Source of the DNA: Methanospirillum hungatei
Lineage (GTDB): Archaea > Halobacteriota > Methanomicrobia > Methanomicrobiales > Methanospirillaceae
Assembly: GCF_020216685.1 (NCBI RefSeq)
Contig: NZ_JAIWNS010000103.1
Location: forward strand, 1-10,000
DNA: 10,000 nucleotides
Direction of reading: 5' to 3'
The stretch's first letter is position 1; each line of letters opens with the position of its first letter. The notes below the pieces were generated by a model. It was given only the letters and a program-made list of their open reading frames with translations, had not been told where the DNA came from and made no database searches. The translations under genes and the position numbers were made by a program. Below are positions 1 through 5,724 of this stretch, piece by piece.

Positions 1-1193
1 TTCCTTCACAACAGAGTCTCCTGACCGCGATGCAGGAAGGACAGTTTGCAATCACCGGTCAGAGTGAGCGCTCTTCAGGAGCTATGGTCAGGACTGAACC
101 TGTCCCATGTGATTTTGTCATGGTCGCAGCAGGTAATCTTGACGCTATTGAAGGGATGCATCCGGCCTTGAGATCCCGTATCAGAGGAAACGGATATGAG
201 ATCTACATGGAAGATACCATGCCCGATACTCCTGAAAACCGGGAAAAGTTTATCAGGTTCATCGCGCAGGAGATCAAAAATGATGGTATGATCCCTCACT
301 TTGATCGGACTGCCATTGACGAAGTCATCCATGAAGCAAAACGCCGTTCAAACCGGAAAGGCTACCTGACCCTGAAACTTCGGGACATGGGAGGTCTTAT
401 CAGGGTTGCAGGAGATCTTGCACGACAGGAGGGTGCAGAGCTTACCACCAGACGCCATGTTCTTGAAGCCAAGAAAACTGCCCGGTCCATTGAGGATCAG
501 ATATCCGGCCAAATGATCCGAAGAACACGTGAATATGAACTTGCTGTCGTTGAAGGGACTGAGATCGGACGGGTGAACGGTCTTGCAGTCATGGGGAGTG
601 ATGCAGGATCCGTCCTCCCGATTATGGCTGCAATTACTCCTGCACAAGGTGATGGTGGTAACATCATCGCAACAGGGCTTCTCAAAGAAATTGCACAGGA
701 GTCAATCAAGAACGTAGGAGCCATCCTCAAAAGATTTACTGGAAAAGATATCAGAAATATTGATATTCATATCCAGTTTATCGGAACATACCAGGGAGTG
801 GAAGGCGATTCTGCTTCAATTACGGTTGCAACAGCAGCTATCAGTGCGCTTGAATCAATCCCGGTCAGACAGGACATTGCAATGACCGGTTCCCTCTCAG
901 TCAGAGGAGATGTCCTTCCGGTTGGAGGAGTCACCTACAAGATTGAAGCAGCAGCACGGGCAGGTATCAGGAAAGTCCTTATACCAAAGGCAAATCTTGG
1001 AGATGTTCTCATAGAGGATGAATTTTTATCAACCATTGAGATCATTCCGGTTGAAAAGATAGATGAGGTACTTAAGATTGCACTGGTTCCAGACAACCGT
1101 GAGATGTTCCTTGATAAACTGAAAACAATCGCATGGTCTACAACCCGTTCGATTCTGGGAACTGATATTTCTGCACCCCGGACGGTAGTCTGA
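1..1193 (+). CDS. lonB: Archaeal LonB ATP-dependent protease, C-terminal part (5' end outside window)
   Basis: ATP-dependent Lon protease of the archaeal membrane-anchored LonB type, which unfolds and degrades damaged or regulatory proteins. The reading frame is open to the window edge and begins inside the AAA+ domain, just after the Walker B region (residues [13 protein letters not shown]). Numbering from the internal Met at base 30, sensor-1 is AAGN (33-36), an arginine-finger-like stretch is HPALRSRIR (44-52), the alpha-helical lid covers roughly 65-150, and the proteolytic domain covers roughly 170-355. The catalytic Ser261 lies in EGDSAS (bases 810-812) and the catalytic Lys304 in [10 protein letters not shown] (bases 939-941). 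About 397 residues are visible; complete archaeal LonB proteins are usually somewhat over 600, so Walker A and the two membrane helices normally inserted in the AAA+ domain must lie upstream. The stop overlaps the tldD start by one base (TGATG). The family call is very secure; the true start cannot be seen. Confidence 0.95.
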   Translation, partial: PSQQSLLTAMQEGQFAITGQSERSSGAMVRTEPVPCDFVMVAAGNLDAIEGMHPALRSRIRGNGYEIYMEDTMPDTPENREKFIRFIAQEIKNDGMIPHFDRTAIDEVIHEAKRRSNRKGYLTLKLRDMGGLIRVAGDLARQEGAELTTRRHVLEAKKTARSIEDQISGQMIRRTREYELAVVEGTEIGRVNGLAVMGSDAGSVLPIMAAITPAQGDGGNIIATGLLKEIAQESIKNVGAILKRFTGKDIRNIDIHIQFIGTYQGVEGDSASITVATAAISALESIPVRQDIAMTGSLSVRGDVLPVGGVTYKIEAAARAGIRKVLIPKANLGDVLIEDEFLSTIEIIPVEKIDEVLKIALVPDNREMFLDKLKTIAWSTTRSILGTDISAPRTVV

Positions 1194-2527
1194 TGTCTCT
1201 CCCGTACCGTTACTACGATGTCCGCAGGGTTACCGGAGAGGTTACCCAGATTGACGTGGACAATGGAAGAGTCGAACAAGCAGGCTCCTCATTTTTTGAT
1301 AAAGCGGTCATCAGGGTTCTCGGAGAGAAGGGATGGGGAATTCTCTCCGTATCCGGTGAAGAGGCTGAGTTTGAAACCCTTCCGGAGTCCTTCATTCAGG
1401 AAGCATATGATGCATCACAGGTCACGAACGTTCATATCCCGATTCAGGAGACGCCATCCCACCTCCATGTTGTACCTGCAATGAAAGAAAATCCGGCAGA
1501 CGTAAGTCTTGATGAGAAAGTTACTATCCTGCTTGATATGTATAAGGCAACGAACGGACAGGATATTGTCAGCCGTCGGATTAACTATATCGAAAAAGAT
1601 GAAACGGTCTCTTTCTCTGATTGTCTTGGTCATGCATACACCTATCACCTGTGCAGATGCGGGTTTTCGGTCCTCGCTGTCGCATCACGTGCAGGTGTAG
1701 TCCAGATGGGATACGAACGGGATCATACCATTTCCGGCCTGAACATACGGCATCGACAGGATCTGGCCAGGGAAGCAACAGAACGCGCACAAAAACTCCT
1801 TGATGCAAAACCGGCGAAAGGAGGAGTGATGAGAGCGGTTCTGGATCCGGAACTTGCCGGGGTTTTTGCTCATGAAGCAGTCGGTCATGCCTCAGAAGGA
1901 GACCTGGTAAAAGAAGGAAGCTCCATTCTAAAAGGAAAGATCAACGAACAGATAGGATCAACGCTTCTCACGATAGTTGATGATCCATCACTCCCGCAAT
2001 TTGGTTTTTGTCCGGTGGATGACGAAGGAACAGAAACAAAACGGACAGAGATAATCAAAAATGGGATATTGTCTGCATATCTTCATTCCAAAGAGACACT
2101 TGCATCCGTAGGTGACGGGGTTGCGGGTCATTGTCGGGGAATGCCGGGTGTTGAGCCGATTGTCAGGATGAGTAACACCTTTATTGAAAACGGTGATTCT
2201 ACCTATGATGAGATCATCTCCGAATGCAGATCAGGGATCCTTCTCAAAGGATCCAGGGGGGGTCAGGTAGATCCCGGACGGGGGATGTTCCAGTTTAATG
2301 CGGAATACGGATTTCTGATTGAAAACGGAGAATGTACCACAATGGTTCGTGATGTTTCCCTGTCCGGAGAGATATTGCAGACCCTGCATACCATCTCTCT
2401 TATCGGTAATGATCTGGCCCTGCATCCGGGATATTGTGGAAAAGGTGGACAGACAGTTCCGGTTACCGACGGGGCGCCCCATCTTCTGCTTGACAATGCA
2501 GTGGTAGGGGGGTGTGAGATTGATTGA
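1193..2527 (+). CDS. tldD: TldD-type metalloprotease subunit
   Basis: Catalytic subunit of the TldD/TldE heterodimeric metalloprotease, which in bacteria degrades unfolded peptides and trims the microcin B17 precursor and the CcdA antitoxin. The 444-residue length fits the family. The zinc motif HEAVGH (HExxxH, residues 227-232) is intact, and the third metal ligand is probably Cys415 in the family motif GYCGKGGQ (413-420). Other family blocks visible are CPVDDEGT (273-280), GHCRGMPGVEP (312-322) and GGQVDPGRGMFQF (356-368). The start is ATG 1193, overlapping the lonB stop by one base; a partial Shine-Dalgarno-like GGACGG at 1180-1185 lies 7 nt upstream. It sits in an apparent operon with lonB and its partner tldE, with which it overlaps by 14 bases. 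The peptide substrates in methanogens are unknown, so the pairing with LonB is a contextual inference. Confidence 0.95.
   Translation: MSLPYRYYDVRRVTGEVTQIDVDNGRVEQAGSSFFDKAVIRVLGEKGWGILSVSGEEAEFETLPESFIQEAYDASQVTNVHIPIQETPSHLHVVPAMKENPADVSLDEKVTILLDMYKATNGQDIVSRRINYIEKDETVSFSDCLGHAYTYHLCRCGFSVLAVASRAGVVQMGYERDHTISGLNIRHRQDLAREATERAQKLLDAKPAKGGVMRAVLDPELAGVFAHEAVGHASEGDLVKEGSSILKGKINEQIGSTLLTIVDDPSLPQFGFCPVDDEGTETKRTEIIKNGILSAYLHSKETLASVGDGVAGHCRGMPGVEPIVRMSNTFIENGDSTYDEIISECRSGILLKGSRGGQVDPGRGMFQFNAEYGFLIENGECTTMVRDVSLSGEILQTLHTISLIGNDLALHPGYCGKGGQTVPVTDGAPHLLLDNAVVGGCEID
2508..2514 (+). promoter_or_regulatory. G-rich Shine-Dalgarno for tldE, bearing on start choice
   Basis: GGGGGTG lies inside the last codons of tldD. 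It is only about one base from the GTG at 2514 but ideally spaced (7 nt after the G run) for the TTG at 2520. The same 7-nt spacing is seen for the GGGAG sites of aroD and copA, which favours the TTG start. GGGGG pairs with the 16S rRNA tail less well than GGAGG, so this is suggestive only. Confidence 0.4.
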
Positions 2528-3803
2528 AGATATCCTCAGGGCTGCAAAACAGGTTGCTGATGAGGCAGAGGTTTTCTATGCCCAGAGTGAATCAATCGCA
2601 GCAGATCTGAAACGGGATCGTATTGCCATCGGAAGTAAATCCAAAGGATCCGGCATTATCATCCGGATTATAAAAGATGGAAGGATTGGAGTATCATGTA
2701 CAGATAATCCGAAGACATGGAAGAACTGTCTTGATGCAGCGTGTGCCAGTGCCAGATTTTCTGATCCTCTTCCCTGGAAAGGACTTCCAGGGCCTGAAAA
2801 AATAGACCAGAAACCACTCGCCTTTGACAAACGGATAACGACCGATCCGGCCCTTGTTATTGATCTTATCAACCGGCTGAAGACGGGTGCTGAGGCATAT
2901 GCTGCAGATATCACTTCAGGATCTGCATCGGTCGCTATATCAGAACATACCATTGCGAATAGTAATGGATTATACTATAGTACTACCGGTACGCAGGTTC
3001 ATGTCAGTCTGGAGATGATTGCCGGTCAGTCCACAGGCTATGAATCTGATACGGCATGGAACCTTGACATAATAGATCCTGAAAAAACCGGAAAAGAAGC
3101 CGCATTTTTTGCAGCCAATGGTCAGGGAGGAGAAGAGATAGAAACCGGGATGTACGATGTTGTTCTCTCACCAATGGCAATCTCCCAGCTCCTTGACGCT
3201 GCAGTCATCCCTGCTCTCTCGGGAAGAAATGTTCATACCGGACGTTCTGTTTTTGCAGGGAAAATTGGAGAGCATATTGCAGGGGATACGATCTCTCTCA
3301 TTGATGATCCGATGGACTCACGAGGTGTTGCCAACTGTGCATGGGATGGTGAAGGAATGCCTGTTCGGAAGATTCCTTTCATAGAGAACGGTATCCTTCG
3401 ATCATTTGCCTATGACTTGAGAACAGCATACCGGTACGGGGAAAATCCAACAGCCAGTGCTGTTCGGACCGGTCAGTCCGGTGCTCCGGCTATCGGAAAC
3501 CATAATCTCATACTGAAAGGACCCGAATCGGATATTCTTTCTGAAAAAGCAGTATATGTTCATGACCTTATCGGTGCACATACTGCAAACCCCATGTCAG
3601 GCGATTTCTCAGTAGAACTCTCATCACCTTTCTTTGCATATGATGGAGAACTTCACGAGCCAATCAGGACCGGGATGATCTCTGGAAATATATTTGATAT
3701 TCTCCATAAAATTCAGGGGTGTAGCACGGATACCCGAACACTTGGTTCAACTATTGTGCCTTCTGTCAGATTATCTGGTATTTCAGTGATCGGGAGAGGA
3801 TAA
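2514..3803 (+). CDS. tldE: TldE (PmbA) partner subunit of the TldD/TldE protease
   Basis: Non-catalytic partner that forms the TldD/TldE heterodimer. The 429-residue protein belongs to the same PmbA/TldD superfamily as its upstream neighbour but has no HExxxH zinc motif; the equivalent region around residues 140-180 contains no such His-Glu-His pattern. Family blocks visible are VVLSPMA (216-222), LSGRNVHTGRSVFAGKIGE (235-253), IDDPMDSRG (263-271), FIENGILRSFAYD (289-301) and ANPMSGDFSVELS (358-370), all typical of the C-terminal PmbA domain. The annotated start is GTG 2514, inside the end of tldD. A TTG at 2520 is a plausible alternative because the G run at 2508-2512 then lies 7 nt upstream, matching aroD and copA. 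The gene is probably translated by coupling to tldD. The stop TAA directly abuts the aroD ATG. Confidence in the family is high; in the exact start, moderate. Confidence 0.93.
   Translation: MRLIEDILRAAKQVADEAEVFYAQSESIAADLKRDRIAIGSKSKGSGIIIRIIKDGRIGVSCTDNPKTWKNCLDAACASARFSDPLPWKGLPGPEKIDQKPLAFDKRITTDPALVIDLINRLKTGAEAYAADITSGSASVAISEHTIANSNGLYYSTTGTQVHVSLEMIAGQSTGYESDTAWNLDIIDPEKTGKEAAFFAANGQGGEEIETGMYDVVLSPMAISQLLDAAVIPALSGRNVHTGRSVFAGKIGEHIAGDTISLIDDPMDSRGVANCAWDGEGMPVRKIPFIENGILRSFAYDLRTAYRYGENPTASAVRTGQSGAPAIGNHNLILKGPESDILSEKAVYVHDLIGAHTANPMSGDFSVELSSPFFAYDGELHEPIRTGMISGNIFDILHKIQGCSTDTRTLGSTIVPSVRLSGISVIGRG
3792..3796 (+). promoter_or_regulatory. Ribosome binding site of aroD
   Basis: GGGAG within the last codons of tldE, 7 nt upstream of the aroD ATG at 3804. 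A second GAGGA lies closer. It fixes the ATG start and shows that aroD can be translated from the shared transcript despite the zero-base gap to the tldE stop. Confidence 0.65.
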
Positions 3804-4574
3804 ATGACATCCGAGGCACTGAAGGCAGATCCCAACCGGCTTATAAAAATTATCGCATCGTTATCAAGTGCCCGTGAATTACTGTCACCGGAGGTTACCA
3901 AAGCCGATGCATTGGAAGTCAGGCTGGATTTAATAACCGAGCCGATCGATGATGCATTACACTCACTTCGGACCTCCTTTCAGGGCCCGATAGTACTCAC
4001 TGTCCGGAGTAGTGATGAAGGAGGGGCATATGCAGGAGGGTCGGCAGGGCTGTGGAAGAAATTAGAACCCTATATCGGACTTGTCGATAGTATTGATCTG
4101 GAAATCAGGTTTAAGGAACATGCTTCAAAGGTGAAAAAACACAATAAAACCATAATAGCGTCCTGCCACCAGAACCGGATGCCTGATGATGATGAAATGC
4201 AGGCTCTTATTGAAGAGCTTCATTCCTTTGGTGATATTGTAAAAATTGCTGTACAGCCTCAGACGAAAGAAGATGTAATCAGACTTCTGAAGATTACTGC
4301 TGCTTGTCCCTATCCTATTATTATGAGTGTAACCGGAACGGTATATCGGTATGCCAGGCCTCTGCTCTGTCTATTTGGCTCTTTATATACCTATTGTTAT
4401 ATCCATAGTGAGACTTCCCCCGGTCAATATAGTCTTCGTGAGATGCAACTTCTTGCCCATCTGCTCAGCCCCGGATTTGTCGATCCCTGGTTTGAAGGAA
4501 GACCAGTCAGGTCAGGAGATGCATCCGGCTATTATGAACGAGCTGAACAGTATAGAAAACATCTCGAATTTTGA
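3804..4574 (+). CDS. aroD: 3-dehydroquinate dehydratase, type I
   Basis: Cytoplasmic shikimate-pathway enzyme that removes water from 3-dehydroquinate to give 3-dehydroshikimate through a Schiff base. At 256 residues it has the normal type I length. Key residues are Glu38 in ALEVRLD, Glu100 in IDLEI, general-base His122 in ASCHQNR, Schiff-base Lys147 in DIVKIAV, Arg185 in the YRYARP segment and Gln208 in TSPGQ. By visual alignment with the E. coli enzyme these correspond to the known active-site positions. The usual SAPGQ loop reads TSPGQ here, and the usual SMG/SR segment reads SVTGTVYRYAR, so the substrate loop is somewhat divergent, but all catalytic residues are present. The start is ATG 3804, directly after the tldE stop, with GGGAG 7 nt upstream. 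Shikimate enzymes have no obvious functional tie to Lon or TldD, so the operon position probably reflects co-transcription only. Confidence 0.93.
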   Translation: MTSEALKADPNRLIKIIASLSSARELLSPEVTKADALEVRLDLITEPIDDALHSLRTSFQGPIVLTVRSSDEGGAYAGGSAGLWKKLEPYIGLVDSIDLEIRFKEHASKVKKHNKTIIASCHQNRMPDDDEMQALIEELHSFGDIVKIAVQPQTKEDVIRLLKITAACPYPIIMSVTGTVYRYARPLLCLFGSLYTYCYIHSETSPGQYSLREMQLLAHLLSPGFVDPWFEGRPVRSGDASGYYERAEQYRKHLEF

Positions 4575-4589
4575 TGAATTCACTTTTTC

Positions 4590-4850
4590 ATGAGGACGAC
4601 ACACCGGATACTGCTTCGTATCTGGTATGACCCGGCATGCGACTTCTCAAAAGTAGTCATTGGATATCTGAACCGGGGAGTAGGCAGTACTTGTTCCACA
4701 ATACATGGCTCTGAAATAACAAGACTTGAAAACCGGTATATTGTTCTAAAACGCCAATTTGCATATGAGGAGGAGGTGTACATCCCGTACCACCGGATCT
4801 GGTGGATAACCTATGATACCCGGATGATCTGGTCTCGTACTCAGAGATAG
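4590..4850 (+). CDS. DUF504 / UPF0248 family small protein (MJ1316-type domain)
   Basis: Small basic protein of 86 residues matching the archaeal DUF504/UPF0248 pattern: an N-terminal THRILLRIWYDP (4-15), a central VVIGYLNRG (22-30) and the hallmark IPYHRIWWI (65-73) followed by MIWSR (79-83), where family members typically end with IPxHRI...VWxR. The family includes MJ1316 and has been predicted, from domain associations, to recognise cyclic-phosphate RNA ends in RNA repair or processing; no catalytic role is shown. ATG 4590 lies 15 nt after the aroD stop, and the conserved N-terminus begins right there, which supports it. No clear Shine-Dalgarno is visible, so translation is probably coupled to aroD. 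The tryptophan pair in HRIWWI is slightly unusual. Recognition is by motif memory and was not checked by a search. Confidence 0.8.
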   Translation: MRTTHRILLRIWYDPACDFSKVVIGYLNRGVGSTCSTIHGSEITRLENRYIVLKRQFAYEEEVYIPYHRIWWITYDTRMIWSRTQR

Positions 4851-4979
4851 ATAACCGGATGATGAGTGAATAACGTGTTATGCGTATTTTCAGATTCCCC
4901 AGTGAATCAGAATCTTCCTCAAACCTGATAAGGCCACACACAAATATAGTACATATACGGGATGCGATAGGGATCTGAA
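4851..4979 (+). promoter_or_regulatory. Intergenic region with possible promoter of the first Ig-like gene
   Basis: This 129-base gap follows the end of the lonB operon. A possible archaeal TATA-like stretch, AAATATA (4942-4948) or ACATATA (4951-4957), lies 25-40 bases upstream of the ATG at 4980, the usual distance for a short-leader transcript. A purine-rich AGGGA at 4969-4973 could serve as a weak ribosome binding site. Further upstream are small inverted repeats (ATAAC-GT-GTTAT at 4870-4881; GATTC with GAATC at 4893-4908), either of which could mark operon end or regulation. No gene is seen in the gap. Confidence 0.35.
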
Positions 4980-5723
4980 ATGCAAATAACTTCTTTCCTG
5001 TTCATTCTGGTATGTACTGGTGTTATTCTCATCTCTCACACGTGTGCATATCAGGATGAAAACATGGAAAATACACATCCATCTGACCTCATTCAATTAA
5101 AAGAACTTCAGGATGAGGTTATTATTGGTGACAAAATCACACTTACCGGCCAGATTGACCGGTCATTATTCGGAACACAACCTTCTGATGTCATAATCCT
5201 CATTACTGCGCCCTCAGGTTCACATGCCGACTCCTTCATGCTGGCAAAACCTGCTTCAAACGGGACTTTCAGATATAACCAGATAGCAGATGTTGGCGGG
5301 GACTGGGGATTTGAAGCATTGTATACCGGAATATACAGCGAAAAAGTTTCAGTTCTAGCAGTTCCGGGCAATGAACCGAAAAAGACTGCATTAACATTAA
5401 GCGGCTGGCCAACGTTTCCGAAAACCGGTGATTATGTCACATTTAAAGGGAGATTAACAGATAGTGAAGGGAAAGGCATTCCACATAAAGAGATTTTGTA
5501 CAGGCTTGCTTCAAGCCCGGTCGGATGTCTTGGTGGATGCGCATTTGGTGGAATGCTTGAATGGAGAGAAGCAGGATCTGTTACAACAGACCTCAGCGGA
5601 GAATATTCATTCAGTCTTCCGGTTGTTGAGAGTGGATCTGTGCAGATTGAAGCAGTATTTTCCGGTGATGACGGATATAGTGCTACCTCCTCAAGGGTAC
5701 TGAAGATTACGGTATACGAATAA
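4980..5723 (+). CDS. Secreted protein with two Ig-like beta-sandwich modules
   Basis: No specific function is recognised. Residues 1-23 form a hydrophobic signal peptide with a likely cleavage near HTCA-YQ; it lacks the usual positive charge before the hydrophobic stretch. The rest splits into two Ig-like modules, about 40-128 and 135-246. The second has the carboxypeptidase-regulatory/Ig-like pattern: TGDYVTFKGRLTD, then GKGIPHKEI, TTDLSGEYSFSLP and VFSGDDGYSATSS. Two cysteines close together in GCLGGC (183 and 187) may form a loop disulfide or a metal site. There is no C-terminal anchor, so it is probably exported to the cell surface or medium. An in-frame TAG at 4968-4970 makes ATG 4980 the first possible start. 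Its stop is one base from the end of the convergent copA. It resembles the gene at 9196-9969 in architecture. Adhesion or surface binding is possible, but unproven. Confidence 0.8.
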   Translation: MQITSFLFILVCTGVILISHTCAYQDENMENTHPSDLIQLKELQDEVIIGDKITLTGQIDRSLFGTQPSDVIILITAPSGSHADSFMLAKPASNGTFRYNQIADVGGDWGFEALYTGIYSEKVSVLAVPGNEPKKTALTLSGWPTFPKTGDYVTFKGRLTDSEGKGIPHKEILYRLASSPVGCLGGCAFGGMLEWREAGSVTTDLSGEYSFSLPVVESGSVQIEAVFSGDDGYSATSSRVLKITVYE

Positions 5724-5724
5724 A

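Noticed and set aside
30..32. ATG at 30 as the true start of lonB
   Set aside because: The frame is open upstream to the window edge and encodes PSQQSLLTA, a conserved AAA+ segment, so this Met is internal.
1619..1662. Cysteine group in TldD (Cys144, Cys154, Cys156) as an iron-sulfur or zinc site
   Set aside because: The spacing fits no known motif, and the segment aligns with an ordinary strand region of the TldD N-terminal domain.
2576..2953. Minus-strand open frame of 125 codons inside tldE
   Set aside because: It is fully contained in a well-supported TldE gene and has no domain or start context of its own.
4351..4593. Plus-strand open frame of 80 codons overlapping the aroD end and the DUF504 start
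   Set aside because: It is out of frame with AroD, whose active-site residues continue through this region, so it is not a separate gene.
4657..4941. Minus-strand open frame of 94 codons across the DUF504 gene and the intergenic gap
   Set aside because: The DUF504 reading on the plus strand carries family motifs; the minus frame has none and lacks a ribosome binding site.
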